Shown: positions 1-14,462, counted from the first letter of the stretch. The stretch: 64,000 bases of DNA from Tolypeutes matacus (GCA_026826555.1 JAKSZT010053769.1:7005193-7069192); one strand, 5' to 3'. Numbers and translations are program-made. Notes: generated by a model not told the origin, from the letters alone.

Positions 1-964
1 GCCACAAAGACTGAAAGAGATAGTTCATGGAGAAAAATTTGAGTGTTATTATCAAAGAAGATGATTCTGGGGAGAAAAAGATAAAGGCAGATATTTACTT
101 CACTGTAGCCACTTTACACAAAATTGTCAGAACTTTGTGTAAAATATCTAGTGGGAGTTTTGAGTCTCCATGCATTCTTCAGGACCTTTGGCCCCATGAT
201 CTTTTTCTGTCTACCTTTATCTTTATGTTTGCCTTCTCACTACTGCCTCAGTCTATTATATACGAGGTCAGATGTTATGGTTGAAAGAGCACAAGACTGA
301 GAATCCTGAATTCTAGGAGGGACCCTGGAAATCCTTTGATTTGGCTGCAATTCATCAAACCTCAGCTGAATCTATTCTAAATAAAAGGAGCTAGTTGACT
401 CCAAGAACACATTCAGTTCTAAACTTCTATTACTCTTTGCTGGTCCTCATCCCTTAACATGTTGTAAAATTCCTTTCCTATAGAACCCCTCCCCTGAGTC
501 ATCCTGAGTTGTTGCTTCCTTTCTCTATACACTTTGGCATGTAAGCTTGCAGTCTCTGCCAAAAAGGTTTTGTCAAGGTTAGAAGATTAATTTATTTAGG
601 CATCTATATATTAAGTTAGCACTGAAATAAAAAAGATGCTATGAACATTGTATATTGGGATGAGTACATATCAATAGGTAGTTGTTCAATTGAATAGAAA
701 CTGCCAAGCCATATCACTGTCTCATTCAAAGGGAAAAAGAAATCTGTCTCTAAGAATTGTTTTCAATCATTAGAAATCAAGTAGTACAGATTTATTTTAC
801 AAAGGAGTACATTGATAAAGGAGAAACTAAGATTCTTAGCTAGGACTTACAATTAGAGACAGAGTTAACACTAAACTTCATGTCTTCTAATTTTGATTCT
901 GATTTTCTTCCCTCTATTTTCTATAAAATGTACATTTAAAATTAACAGTCTAGCAAACTGGTTT
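1..964. other. Non-coding, nothing recognised
   Basis: AT-rich unique sequence. A faint MIR-like start (AAGAGCACAAGACTGAG) near 284. No splice-bounded or conserved frame. Confidence 0.6.
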
Positions 965-1400
965 TTGCTCCAATTGGCCATCCATTTATTCAACTGTCAT
1001 GTGTTACATACCTACCGTTTGTCAGTCACTCTGCTTGGCACAGGCAATAGAAAGAAAGCAAAGCCAATGATCCCTCTGAGTTGACTTATGACTCAGTGGG
1101 GAGTTGTGGGAAGGAGATAATATACAGAGGAATAATAATAATACAGTCTCTAAGGGGTACAATGATGAGTCAAGATAGAGTGTATTTTGGAAATACAACA
1201 CAAGGGCACCTAATCTAGACCTAATGGGTCAGAGAAGGTTTTCTGGAGAAAGTGATAACTAAGCCAAGTCTTTAAGGGTAATAGAAATCAGTCAGGGACA
1301 GAGGCAAAGAATGGACAATGCTAGGCAAATGAAGAAGCATATACAAAGGCAAAGAGAGATGAACAAACTTCAAACTTTTAGAAATTAGAAAGTAGTTCCC
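965..1400 (+). mobile_element. L2 fragment
   Basis: CATCCATTTATTCAACTGTC and the GGTCAGAGAAGGTTTTCTGG block resemble the L2 3' region. Degraded. Confidence 0.6.
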
Positions 1401-2529
1401 CTTGGCTTCTATCAGGGAGAAAGAGAAGACTTTATCTAAGAATTCTTCTTTTGTAAAATAATTAACTAGATTTATCCTATACCTAAAAGAGATCTGCAAT
1501 TAATCACAAAAGGAAAATGGATTTTAAAGAGTAAGTGTGACAATAATATAAGGACTGTAAAAAAAGGACTAGTCCCAGAAGGAAGGAAAATGAGACAAGG
1601 AAGCATGAAAATAGCTTGACCTTTGGTTGCGGGGAAGCAGATGAAGGTCCCTCTGCGATCCTATCAGCACAAATCAAGTCAGTCAAGGTGCAAGTCACCT
1701 GAAGAAACAGTCATAAGTCACCATGTGCATTTATTTTCCCTACCACAATCCAGAAGGAGGATCAAATCAATTCAGAATCTGTGGTTTTGCATGCATGAGT
1801 GATAGCAGGTCGTTTTCAGTGAGCCAAGTCTGGCATTGTATTTATTCAGCGTTGAAATGTAGTGAGGGAACAGGGAATTGGTTGACTTCCAGAATTATGA
1901 AATAAAGCATTTGGCTACAAAATTAGCCAAATCACAAACATCTTTTGAGGTTTGTTGTGGTAGCTGCCTTTTGCATCAAACCTACTTTGGGGTATATAGG
2001 ATTTTCATCCTATAATGTATCTTTTTGCCTCAATTGATGAAAATTATTAATGTCAGAACACACGTGATATTGTGTATTATGAAATCCCCAACCCTTTCCC
2101 TGAACCCCAACAGAAATTGATAACTGGATTACTATAAAGGAGATCTGCTTTCAACACTGGCCATCTCACCAGGGAGGTAAAGTCTCCAATTTTTTTCTTA
2201 TTCCCCAAGGCCAATATTAACTCACATTAGCTTTAATTCTGTCAGTTTCTTTTGTCATCTGAGGTTGAAATTGGCTACCCAACTAGATTTAATTAGGCTG
2301 TATTCTCTTAGTTCTGGATTTTATTGTTATTCAATAAATGCCTGATAAAAATGGGATGGGCCCACCCACTCTGTCAAAATCTCCAAATTGGGAAGTAATA
2401 TATGAAATTATTTTCAGTTTCTCTATTTTTTGTATTCAATTGTGAATTCTAAAGCAAATGACTCTAAAACAAGATTTTGAATAAGAGCTATAAATTATAA
2501 TTTTTCAATAGCAAAAGTAACTTGTTCTA

Positions 2530-2720
2530 ATATACTAGAAATGTCACTAAACTTAGAGTAAGAAGACCTGGATTTTACCCCAAGATCTGTAACTAGACTC
2601 TCTATATGGAGCAAGTCAAACAATACTGTTCTTCAAACTGTTCCTATGTAAAATAATGTATATTGACTAGATGACCTCCATGATTCCTTACAATGATTCT
2701 GTGAATATTTAAATAAATGT
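2530..2720 (+). mobile_element. MIR-like SINE
   Basis: GAAGACCTGGATTTTACCCC and GATGACCTCCATGATTCCTT match the MIR layout. Confidence 0.6.
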
Positions 2721-3529
2721 AACTCATTCAAGGTTTCTAATAAAAGAGAGAACTCTAGAGACAAAGCATTTCTTACCAGGAAGTCCTAGCATCAATTTGT
2801 TTTTGAGCAGGCATCACAATCACCTTAATGATGATAGTCACAACCATCAGGATACAGCATTTATCAAATGTCTACATGTTCAAGTCAAATGTCTACATGT
2901 TCAAGATATATCAAACAAACTAAACAGATGTGGTCCTGGCTGGACTCCTAGGAACTCAACAGATAAAAAGAGAAAATGGTTTTCCACATGAAACTGCTCC
3001 TTCAAAGGAACTATTCTTCAGGCTTTTCCTTTAGTATGATTCATGATATGTAGTATTCTGTTCAATTCCAGGTTAAGAAAGAATAATCAACAACATAACT
3101 GATAAATTAAATCAGTCAATGCCACCTGCAGTTGGAGCATTGACATAAATCCACTTTTTACAGGAAAGTCTAATGGAAACTTCTCAGGAGAAAATCAGTG
3201 AAGCCATCTTAATATTGGGCATCTTTCAAATGTAGTTTAAAGAGTGGAGATAAAATGAAATTCAGTCCTTTAATGAATTTATATTCTAGGTAGGAAGACA
3301 AGTTATATGACTAAAAATTGAAGTTGATTCCAGAAATTAGTCACCATTTTTTTATAGTTGGAACTTTTATACATAGAAATACATATCAGTGAACAAGGAA
3401 CCTAATGATTGGCATAAACTGAAAATTGTCTATGAGTTGAACATAGAATGACTATGCTCTTTCTAAATCCCATCTAGGACTTGAATAAGAGAGGAATTAG
3501 AAGGTAAGGATAAAAAAAGGATAAGAGAA

Positions 3530-3745
3530 ATGACATATGGTCAGTGCTTTATAGGTTACAAAGCACATTCATACACTTGATTTCATTTTAGCTTCATAAT
3601 AAATTTGAGAACAAGAAAGTCAAGGATTACTATCCCCATTTCACAAATAAGCAAACAGTCTAAGCAAGGTTAAATTATTTCCCTAAGGTCATACAACTGT
3701 AAAGGGGCAGAGGCGGGGCTTGAACTCAAATCTTCCCTGTCACAA
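3530..3745 (+). mobile_element. MIR SINE, plus strand
   Basis: Core and tail visible: ACTATCCCCATTTCACAAAT, AAGGTCATACAACTG, GGCTTGAACTCAAATC. Ancient, diverged. Confidence 0.85.
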
Positions 3746-4612
3746 TCAAAGTTGTAAAGGTGGGAAGAAAAGGTAAGTTCAGGGATGGTGAGTGAACCAG
3801 TTGGCAGGTAAGCAAGATCTGTCTAGGAAATTAAAACATTATTTTCAAAAGGTAGGTTGGAGTCAGATACTAAGAGCTTTGAAAACTAAGGAAAGTCCAA
3901 AAATAAGATTGATGACTGATTGGACACAGCAGCAAGGAAACATAGAGAATCAAGATGATTCCAAATCTTTAAGCCTGGGAAATGACAACTTCTTTGTCAA
4001 ATACTTGCATTATCATGGACTCAATCTGGAACTAAGAACTAAGTCATTCTTAATAGAATTTGTACTTTGCTTTATGTATATTATATACTTATTGAATACA
4101 TATACAGTCATATATTAGTTAACTGTATATTTAATTATAAGTGACTATCATTTCATAATGTGATGACAATGTCTTAGATAATTCCTTTGTTATCTTTAAT
4201 ACACATGGAGTAAAACACCTACCACCACACCCCAAAGCATAAGCATAGACATCACATCCAGTCTTGCTATATAGATAGATATAGATAGAGGGACTCCCAC
4301 CTCTCAGTTACAATAAAAGTTTTGGTTTCCTGAGTGAGTAAGGGGCAGTACTTTAGGAAAAGGACACAATCCTATCAGATCTCCCTTCCACTGAGGGCAG
4401 AAGAATTTTAAAAGAAACTAAAGATGCCATTCAGCTTTCCATTGGGTCTACTGGGAAACACATTGCTCTTCTCCCAAATAATACCTCAGAGCAGGGAGAT
4501 AATTTCTGAGAATGGTGAAAGGATCTGACAAGAAAAACAGTGCCAAGAGAGTGAACAATCTCTTAAAATGTTTTCAAGTGCAAACAAGAGACAATTAAAC
4601 TGATGCTGGCTA

Positions 4613-5062
4613 TGATGGTTTGGAGCCATATGCACCCAGACAAATGTGTTCTTAAACTTACTCCATTCCTGTGGGTGCAAATCCATCCTAAGTAAGACAT
4701 TCTGATAAGACTACTTTAGTTAAGGTATGACCCACCTCAATCAGGATGGGTCTTAATCCTATTAATGGAGTCATTTATGAGAGAATGAAATTCAGACAAA
4801 GAGAGAGAAAGCCACAGAAGCAAGAAACGGAAATCAATGAAACCCAGAAGAGAAGAGAGAGACCAGCAGACACCACCTTGTGCCTTGTATGTGACAGAGA
4901 AGCCAGGGATTGCCGGCAACCGGTCTTCATGAAAAAGCATCGCCTTGATGATGCCTTGATTTGGATACTTTCCTGGCCTCAAAACCATGAATAAATAAAT
5001 TCCCATTGCTTTACCTGAACCATTTCATGGTATTTTCTTTGAGCAGCCTAGAAAACTAAAAT
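4613..5062 (+). mobile_element. MaLR-like solo LTR, plus strand
   Basis: 450 bp block starting TGATGGTTTGG, with GGTCTTAATCCTATTAATGG, a poly(A) signal region ATAAATAAATTCCC and end GCAGCCTAGAAAACTAAAAT. The same family occurs inverted at 46728-47168. The overall plan resembles LTRs of mammalian MaLR retrotransposons. No internal region is seen. Confidence 0.6.
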
Positions 5063-5990
5063 ACTGACTTACACAATAAAGACAGTTAGTTCACATAAGG
5101 AAGGATCTGGAGGAAGGAGGCTCAGGTGTTGCTTAATGTCACCAGACTGTACTGGTGTGTCTCAGATTCTCCTGGCCTTCCCTTTATGGTCACAGGCTGA
5201 CTCCCCAAAGCTCCAAGCATCCTGTCCATGCATGACCACATCTTCAAATGAACACATCCAAAGGCAGAAGGAGACCTGGGTGGTACAAGGAGATTATCTC
5301 TACATGTTTCTTTTCTTTATCAAAGAAGAGAAAAATCTTTAACAGAATCCCTCTAGCTGTTTCCTTTTATAGGTCACTGGCCAGCATTGGGCTTCATGGA
5401 TTCCATAATTACAGGTAAAAAAAATGAAATTTTTAGTCTCTGTAGTAAATGACAGTCAGGAAAAAGCAGGTTGGGAATGGCTTTTAAGTTTACCGTAAGT
5501 TTACCACAGCCCCATTTATCACAATTTAGGAACGAGATCTGCCATTTCTTTCAAAGAATTTCTGTACTCACCCCTTCGGAACCACTGCCTTCCTCTCAAG
5601 CCCGCTTCAGTTAAATTCCTTTTTTTCTCTCCTCCTTGTTGGCCTCTGGGCTCAGAAACAGGCTCCTCCAGTGGGTAAGAGGTGAGGAAGTATAGGCAGG
5701 TGGATAAGCAGCAGACTGGCAGAGGGCAAATGAAAAGTAGGAGAAATCACTCTGCTTATCTCTGAAACAAGAAATAACATCTTCTTCCTATCTCAGATAT
5801 AAATGTTGGAGGCAAGTCCTCACTGAAACAATGTTGCGTTTCTTAGGATTCTGAGGCAGCCTATTACTTAAATTATTATATTCCTGAAGTACAGTATTTC
5901 TGCTATAGAATCTAACTTCTTACACCGGAAGATGTTATGCATTGCACTTGGGTTTTACGTAAAGTCCTTTCAAATAAAAATAATTGACAG

Positions 5991-6070
5991 GGAGCGGGTG
6001 TAGTTCAGTGGTTTAAGTACCTGCTTCCCATGTACAAGGTCCTGGGTTCAGTAAATAATAAATAAATACA
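5991..6070 (+). mobile_element. Short tRNA-Ala-like SINE, plus strand
   Basis: GGAGCGGGTGTAGTTCAGTG with a CAAGGTCCTGGGTTCA B-box end and an (AATA)n tail. It is closest to a tRNA-Ala-derived monomer. 80 bp, no clear target duplication. Confidence 0.75.
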
Positions 6071-6099
6071 TTGAGAGTTTAGGGACTATTTCTAAGATA

Positions 6100-6300
6100 T
6101 AAACACTATTCAAACCTAGGAGCTAGTTAGTAAGAGAGATTTGATAAAACTGGATTTGAACCTCCACTTGGCTAAGTCTCAGCTGAGAAAATGCTGGCAA
6201 ATTAGTTTCCTTGAACATTAGCTTTCTCATCTTTAAAATGGAGATGTTATTACCCACTTTGTAGGATTATTAAAGAAATTAAATTACAGAGTTTATTATT
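6100..6300 (+). mobile_element. MIR SINE, plus strand
   Basis: TTCTCATCTTTAAAATGGAG then TTGTAGGATTATTAAAG match the MIR 3' half. Confidence 0.7.
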
Positions 6301-6519
6301 TTCCTAAATATAACTGATTATTGTTTTAGGGGTAAAATTAGAGCTTAGTAACTAGACTTGTGATTTCCAATATTTTTTGTTGTTGTTATAGCTTAAGATT
6401 TGACTTGGCAACAAAAATTCCCACTTCCCAACCTCCCATTTCAACAAATCCAAATATTGTTATACTCCATGATGCATGTAATATGTGTATCAATAAATTG
6501 GAAACAATAAAATACCTAA

Positions 6520-6735
6520 AACTACTGAATGCTTATTACACACCAGGCACATGCTAAGAATTTAAAAAATCATCTTGTCTAATCCTCAGAATAATCTATG
6601 AAGAAGTTATTACCCAAATCTGGATAGGTTAAGTTTCTTAGGCCATAGTCCCAGAGCAAGGTAATGGCAGAACAGGGTTTTAAGCCTAGATCTTCCTGAC
6701 TCCAGAGATCAATACCTTAACCATTTTCCTTTACA
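6520..6735 (+). mobile_element. MIR/L2-type ancient repeat
   Basis: TGCTTATTACACACCAGGCA, then a MIR-like core with CCAGAGCAAGGTAATGGCAG and AGATCTTCCTGACTCC. Confidence 0.7.
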
Positions 6736-7379
6736 GCCTGTGATTAACTAAATAGATAAACAGATTGAAAAGACTTTGTTTTGTTTGGGTATAAGTGGAA
6801 AGTTTTAGGTGTACTTATGAGGTCTGGTAAGAATATTTTAGTAGGCGTGCAGGCCAGGCAAAGCTGAAACTAAGTTATAACTAACCTGGTTAATAGAGTT
6901 AAGATTCCTTCTTACCCTACATTAACTAGATTCCCTGGTTTTCACAGGTTCAGGAGCCTAGCTAGAAAGATTTTGATTTCAGTCCCCATGTGTGGAACTG
7001 GGTTCACAAGTATACACACATGATAAATGACCAAGACAAAGACAGTGAGGAAAGAAAAGCATCATGAGAGAAATTACTATTTGAGAAAATGGAAAGCCCC
7101 AGAAACAAGATATGAGTGGGAAACAACAAACAAACAAATACAACCACTACCCCTAAAGCAGAGTTCTAGATCTAGGTCTCAGGATGGTACATTTCTTAAG
7201 AAGGAAAACTTATATGATAAAATTGAAATATTGCTTTGCCAAGGACTTTAGCCATTTGTTTGGAGACCCTTTCCTTTGAAGATTTTGTCAACTATTAATT
7301 ATTTAAGAAAGCCTTAGAGGAATGTATATTTTAGCCCTAGATTTTTATTTGTTTCAAAGGGAATATAAATTATTTAAAA

Positions 7380-8640
7380 ATTAAATAAAAATATATACAA
7401 CCTGTCAACAATAACAAAAAAGAACCACTTGAAAGAATGGTATCACGAGGACCTAAGAATTCTTTGTGAGACCCACACCTTCAATGAATGGAGTGAGAAA
7501 GAGTTCACTGTCATCTAGGAAAAGGAGGAGAGGTCAAAGGATGTCAGTGTCACTGTTGTAAAGTGTAGAATCTCTTTCCACATTGCAAAATAAATTTCAA
7601 ATAATTAAGTATAAAATAAACACTGCATAGGCAGATCAACATAATATGGGCTGGAACTGTTGGGGAGAATAATATAAGCATAAAGTTATAGAAATAGGAA
7701 TGCTAGGGCTACATAGATATTTACACTTCTGTAAATGAAACAAAAATAACTAAAATAAAAAGACACAAAGTCTACAAAGATTTAGGGCAAAAATGACAGG
7801 TAATATAATTATTGAAAGGACTCAAAATAGATGATAAAATTGTAAAATGTCAATAGAGACAAATGGCATGGAAAAGTAATTCATAAAAAGGCAATACAGC
7901 TAGTAAACAAACATAGAAAAGTAAACATTTAACACAAGAGGAAATTAAAGAAATTCAAAATAAAATAATCAGGCACATACTTTTAGCTTATTAAAATATT
8001 AGATGTTGAAAAATTATAATCAATGCTAAAAAGTACTAAGTGAAATAGGCATATATTGCTGATGGCAATGTAAATTGCTATAACCTGTTTTGGGATGATA
8101 GCAGTATCTAGGAGGCTTCCAAGTCCATGGTGTTTCAACCATTATTTCCAATTCCTTATAACCAAATAAAGACAAGAATTTACATATAAGGATGAATATG
8201 AATATTGCATCCAGATAATATGGCAAATTGAGAAAAAAATTGAAGTAATTTTAGGGAAATGGTTAAGCAACCTGAAAATGATAGTTACAAATGCCATATA
8301 ATCACATGGGTAAATGCTCATATAATAATGACAAGTCAAATAGGATATGAAATTGCATATACAAAAGTCTGTAAATTATATAAAAATGTCTGCTATAGAA
8401 AAGAAAGCAAAACTTTATCCCAGAATTCCTATATTAATTATGTTACAATGGTGAAAAACAGTGATGTGTTTGGTCTTTTAATTCTATAAAAAAACTTTTA
8501 AAATCTTAAGAATTAATATTTAGACAGCAGAGCAAAAAGAAACACACTAGGAAATCATAATAATGTTTCTGTTAGGGTAGTATAATATGTTTTTTCACTA
8601 TTTTCCAGAATTTCCATAATATAATCATATAACTCAAAAC
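7380..8640 (+). mobile_element. Probable ancient L1 3' region
   Basis: The stretch around 8230-8400 (GGGAAATGGTTAAGCAA and following) resembles the 3' end of ancient L1 (L1ME-like) elements. The part left of 8000 is very AT-rich and only tentatively assigned. Confidence 0.4.
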
Positions 8641-8649
8641 AAAATGTAT

Positions 8650-11320
8650 TATTATAAAGTAGGTTCAGGCAACAGTGAGTTCATGAAGAAAAAAATAAGG
8701 CCAGATTTCCTTCATTTCCTTTTTAGTAGTTTCTAGAATAATCAACCTAGAGCTGGTGAAAATGTTCTAGTTTACTGGGTTTGTATCTTAAGAGTAATAT
8801 TTCCAGTCTGGACCATGTCCAGAAGTGAACTACCAGCTGAGCAGGGAATGCAAAATCTTTTCATGTGGGAAAGATGGAAAAGACTGAGCATATTTAACCA
8901 GAAAAGCCGGAGAATTACCTTTTGAAGCATCCATTCCTGTCATGTGGTAGGAGGTTATGTGTGTTTTGTGTTTTCTTCTTAAGATGATCTAGCTCTAAAG
9001 AATCAGAAAAAAGGTCTCAACTCCACACAAGGTTGACCACTTCAGCAATCAAAGTCCCCCAAAATATGGGATTGTCTAACTTTAGAAACACTATGAGCCC
9101 CAGACCCTTGAAATGTTTAAGTAGAAGCTTGGGTGTATTGCTGTAGTTGCAAAATAAGCAACAGACAAGGGTTGAAATTACATATTAAAGAATCCTTTCC
9201 ATTCCCTGGATATTTGAAATTAATTTCAAGCAATTGTTAAAAGTAGAGTTTGAAATGTGTCTATGCTAAAGAGGAAAAAAGGCAGAGATTAAACCAGTAA
9301 CCATAAAAGAAAAAAAATGCATCCAAAGAATAACTATTTTCAGAAAAATCTAACCTAAACAGGGAATTCAGGTACTGCAGATTATGTTAGATTCATATCA
9401 TTAGAGAAATACGCTATTAAAGTTGTTGGGTTAAACATATAAATTTTTGGTTTCTTAGCACTCTGTAATTATAAAAAGAAAAATTAAACAACTCTTTGGT
9501 TCTGAAAATAATGGGTTTAAATGTTGTCTTTTTCTTTCCAAATTTGAATTTTTCTTCCATTACTATCTCTGTCTTGGTTCCACTTACATGTTGAGGATGG
9601 GTGGGGAGTTATGCAAAGTGTGTTCTTATTTTTTTTCCCTCACTTCATCCAATATTCATATGTTGAAATATCTTGAGAAGATTAATATGTCTGGATAGGG
9701 CTTCTGAAGCATTTTGGTTTAAATCGTGTATATTACTTCAATGACTTTGGTAATCCTCTCCTAGAGGTCTAAGACATGAGCCACTGGGCACTATTTAAGC
9801 ATGTATTTTTCATTTTCACGCATAAGTGACATTTGTGTTTGTATTATATTTGTGTTACTGCCCAGTCATAGTTCCTGCCATTAAGCTATTGAGTAACAAA
9901 GCATGGCTTTCTAGGCAGAGAAATGCCAGGCTTCTAGGGAGATCATCTGTGCTCATTCTAAGTTAAAAGCAGCACTCAGTGATTAAAAGGAGCCAACTTT
10001 TGACTGCACCTTGGTGAGGAATTATTTAGTGTCAATAAACAGACTTTTTTCTTTTTTTCCAGGAAGTCAGGTCTTCAGGAAGATTCTAAAGCAATTCAGT
10101 AGCACAACCATATTTTCCAAAAAATGCCATGGAATTTAATGAGTATTTTTCAACACAGACTCTGCATTACCACAATATAATACACATATACAAAAATACA
10201 TCGATACAAAATCATAAAAGTAAACAATGACAGGATTGCAGAATTTTAGTAATTAAAAAATATATAATTGCATGAAAGTTAAATATCATGTCAAAACTCC
10301 ATACATAATGTCTACTGAATGAAATATTTATGTTTAATATTACTTAATTATATCTGAGCAGTAATTAAAATGGGGCCTGTAGTACTCAAAACTTTAGTAC
10401 CTCAATTTTTTCACTATTCTCCAAAACTTTCTTTCATTATTTATCTATATAGCAGAACTTAGTAAGGATTGCATGATGTGAAAAGATCCCATATTTAAAG
10501 CAATACTCCACCCGGTGGCAGAGTATGAAAAATGCTTAGAAATTGTTTCAACACAAAGACTCTGAAATAGGCTTTTTTCTCTTTATGTTATCTTTTTGAA
10601 GAATATGTTATAAAGTATGTTGAATTTTAAAAGTGACTTTTCAAATAATGATCACTCAAAAATAAAATTTCCATCTAATTCAGAGAAAACAGGCTTATGA
10701 GGATAATAAAACACATACTTCCATTATGTAGTATTACTGATTAATTTAATATGCATAGTTTAATTTTAAAAAGACATTTTAAATTTAGAATAGAGGTGCT
10801 GGGTTAGATTTCTCTAGTGAACAAATAAGGCACCAAATTGTAAATCTTAGAAAAACAAAATTAAAAACTAAAATTAGTGTGATTTATATATGTATATAAT
10901 AAATGATCTTATAAATCATGATTATACCATAGGTAAAGCATACTTGATAACAAAAGCTTTATTTTTATGAAGAACGGAAACCCAATGTTTAAAAGAAGAA
11001 TTGAAAAAATAAAGTTGAGTCATTAGTTTTTAATTTAAAAATCTGACCTTAATTTTGATGTTTAGTAGTAAAAGTATTTTTTTCCTAAGATTTTTAAAGA
11101 ATAGATTTTGGCTTTAAATATGACATGTATTAAGAATTTTTTTGTCTTTGCTTTTTAGGCAAAAAATCTATGGGGAGTATAAATTGCAAGGGCAAAATTT
11201 TCTTGGGTGCTAGATCAAAAAACATCTGTGAAATGTTGAGTTCTCTCTTGGCAGAAAAGAAAAACAAAACTATCTAGGGTTGCAGAAGTTACTGATATAT
11301 CCTACAGTTGCCATTAGTTG
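8650..11320. other. AT-rich non-coding DNA
   Basis: 2.7 kb without recognisable gene or repeat. No open frame of note on either strand. Confidence 0.6.
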
Positions 11321-11329
11321 TGGGCAAAC

Positions 11330-11520
11330 CATTGCTAGCCACTGGGTCAAGTCCTTTTCCTACACTATATCTAAATCTTCTAAGATCCCTACCAGATAGA
11401 TCTTACTGTCTCCACTTGAGAGATGAGGAACCAGAGGTTCAGAGTTAGGTAAACTGCTCCAAGATTTAAACTAAATTCTGTCAATTCCAGGCCCATGAAC
11501 TCCCTGAGCAGTCTTTCCAT
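11330..11520 (+). mobile_element. MIR SINE, plus strand
   Basis: GAGATGAGGAACCAGAGGTT followed by GTTAGGTAAACTGCTCCAAG. Typical MIR core. Confidence 0.75.
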
Positions 11521-11529
11521 TTACATGGC

Positions 11530-12870
11530 TAGGGCTTTGTGGCTCAATTATGAAGCAAAGCATATTTCACAAATTATGTGAGGACTAATTTTCTTACAAA
11601 CAAATGAAAAACAGTACTAGCTTTATAAAAAGGAATGATTAAGAGTAGTTGACTATTGCCAAAGAAGTTTTAAAAGACCTGGACTATATACATACATTCA
11701 TACATAAACTACCATGAGTTAAAAGGTAAGTTTTGCCTTAGGTCAGATTAAATTAGCCTTTTATTAAAATGTTAGGTCTGATATTAAGTATCTTGATGAA
11801 AACTAAGGTAAACAAATTGGGGAAGATCCAACAGGAGTTATTCATGGGCCTAAATACTGTTACTTCATCCTGAGGTAAATGGCAGGAGCTCAATAAATCT
11901 AAACCAACTATCCTCTAAGAGGACAAACTGAAAAGTGGAGACTGACTTTGCTTAGGGAGTAGGCTAACATATTTATTTTAAATTATCAAGCATATCAAAA
12001 CTATGTCAGTTGAAGGATATCTTCTCTTCTGGGGAAAGTATCAGATTCCTTGATTTCCTCAAGGTAGTTAATATTGGTGAAACTAAAAGAAAAAAGAAAC
12101 TTTGGAGACGTTCAAACAGTTTCGAAAAACCAAAACTTACTGGACTGCTTCAAAGAGGCTTTTCCAGGCAAGAAGAATCCCCTATTATACATGAAAAAAA
12201 ACCTACAGTCAGCTATCATGGGGTCTTCTGAGTCAGCACTCAAAGAGCTGGCATCCAAAGCTCTCTTTTTATTATCAGTACATTTATAAAGAAGATAATA
12301 GGAATAACATGTTATCTGGAAAACCATCCAGATTTTATAGGCCACTTATATCAATAGCATAAAAATCAGCCCTTAAAATTCATACTGAAGGAAAATGTAA
12401 ACATAATTTTTTAAGAGTTCAGATTAGATATAAGGAAAAAATACTGAATATAATTGTCTTGAAGAAGTGGTAATTTATCTCAGAAATAATGAATATTTTC
12501 CTACTGTGAATAAGTTTAAGACTGGATTGCGCAACTTAAGAAGTGATGTCAGAACTTGAAAGAAGTGTGCTTGGACCTATAAAATTACTCGGTGGAATTT
12601 AACAACATTTTTTTTTTAGCTCAAATGGTGCAGAAAAATATCCTAAGAAATAGGTGAAATTACCAAAATTTTATAATCTTTATACACAAAACACATATTC
12701 ATTATTTTCTCACTGATGGAGAACAGATTGTTAAAGTACTCCACATGTACTTTATTTTTATTTATGATAGTGTATGCAGGAACGGGGAAGAGAATAAAAC
12801 TTATAAGAAAGATATATTGAATTTTGAATGTTAACAGAATTTTCAGGAAGGTAGTTTTTATTTAAAACAG
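11530..12870. other. Non-coding, nothing recognised
   Basis: Overlapping 70-77 codon frames at 12010-12345 occur on both strands and resemble no protein I know. Confidence 0.55.
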
Positions 12871-12879
12871 TAAAATCAA

Positions 12880-13660
12880 CTAGTTTTGTTTCATAGTTGT
12901 TAGTTTTAACACTTATACAGATTTGTGTAACTAATACCACAATCAAAATACTAAACAGTTCCAACACCCAAATAAACTTTCTCTTGTTGCCCTTTTGAGT
13001 CAGACCCTCTTCCCAGCTAATCCCTGGCAATCCCTGAGCTTTTCTCCATCTCTAAAAGTTTGCCTTTTCCATAATGCCATTATAAATGAACTCACACAGT
13101 TTGTAATTTTTTGAGACTGGATTCTTTCACTCAGAAGACTGCCTTTGGATTCATCCATATTGTTGCATGTATCAATGGCACATTCCTTTCTGTGGCTGAG
13201 TAATATTCCACTGTATGGATGTACCAGTTTGATTCATTTATTCTTTGAAGTACACTTGGGCTAATTCCAGCTTTGGGTGATCATGAATAGAGCTGCTATT
13301 CATGTACAGATGTTGTTTTAAACATAAATTTTAATTTCTCTAGGTTAATATCTAGGAATGAGATTGCTGGGTCATATGGTAAGTGTATTTTTAACTTTAT
13401 AATAAGCTACCAAACTGTCTTCCAGGGTGGCTGTGCATTTTTCATTTCTAACAGTAACCTATGAGATACCTGGTTTTCTGCATCCTTGCCAGCACTTCAT
13501 ATTGTCAGCTTAATTTAATTTAATTTAATTTAATTTAATTTAATTTAATTTAATTTGCTTTAGTTTTATAACAGGTAGGTTGTAGTAGCTAATTCTGTTT
13601 TAATTGGCATTATCCTAATACTAATAATGCTAAACATCTTTTCATGTGCGTATTTGCAAA
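12880..13660 (-). mobile_element. Old L1 3' portion, minus strand
   Basis: Antisense L1 ORF2 end and 3' UTR features are visible: GGATTCATCCATATTG, GCTGAGTAATATTCCACTGT, and GAGATTGCTGGGTCATATGG. A (TAATT)n array of nine units at 13511-13555 interrupts it. It is degraded, with no coding capacity. Confidence 0.75.
13511..13555 (+). repeat. (TAATT)n pentanucleotide repeat
   Basis: Nine perfect TAATT units inside an old L1. Confidence 0.95.
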
Positions 13661-14430
13661 TCCTTGAACCACACAAACTAACAAAACTCATACAACAAAG
13701 TAGATATAACTTGAATAGTCTTATTACATAAAATAAATTAATTACCTTCTAAATTAATAACCAATAATTAATTAACCTTCTTATTAAGCAAATAAGTAAT
13801 TAATTAAAGTCATTAATTAAGGAGCTTTCTAAAGAAAGCACCTAACCCAGGTAATACTAATTCTCCATAATCTGTTTAGAAAATAGAAATAAAGGGAATG
13901 CTGCCTAACTCATATAATAAGTCTAGTATTACCTTCATACCAAAGTCAGATAAAGAGATAATAAAAAAGGAAAACTGCAAACTATTATCTCTCATGAACA
14001 TAGGTGCAACTACGTTCTCAACAAAATATTTGAAAATTGAATGCAAAAATGTATAAAAAGAATTATACACCAGGTCCAAGTAGGATTAATTCAAGGTATG
14101 CAAGCCTGTTCTAACATTTGAAAATCCATCAGCGTAATCTTCAATATCAAAAGGGCAAAGAAAAATTATATGATCTTATCAATTGATGTAGAAAAAGCAT
14201 TGGAAAAAATCCAACACTCATTCATGATAACTTTCAGCAAATGAAGAATAAAGTAGAGAGGAAATTCCTCAGTTTGATGAAGAAAATCTACAAAGTCCTT
14301 ACAGTTAATATCATATTTAATGTTGAGAGACTCGATGATTTTCCCCTGAGATGGAGGAAAAGGCAAGTGTGTCCTCTCACATCACCCATAATTAACATCA
14401 TATTGGAAACACTTTTTCACACAATAAAAT

Positions 14431-14435
<5 letters not shown>

Positions 14436-14461
<26 letters not shown>

Positions 14462-14462
14462 G
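14436..14462 (+). repeat. (TA)n microsatellite
   Basis: About 13 TA units inside old sense L1 ORF2 sequence. It breaks the frame. Confidence 0.9.

Noticed and set aside
5991..6070. Functional tRNA-Ala gene
   Set aside because: The acceptor stem does not pair, the 3' end runs into an (AATA)n tail, and this is a SINE.
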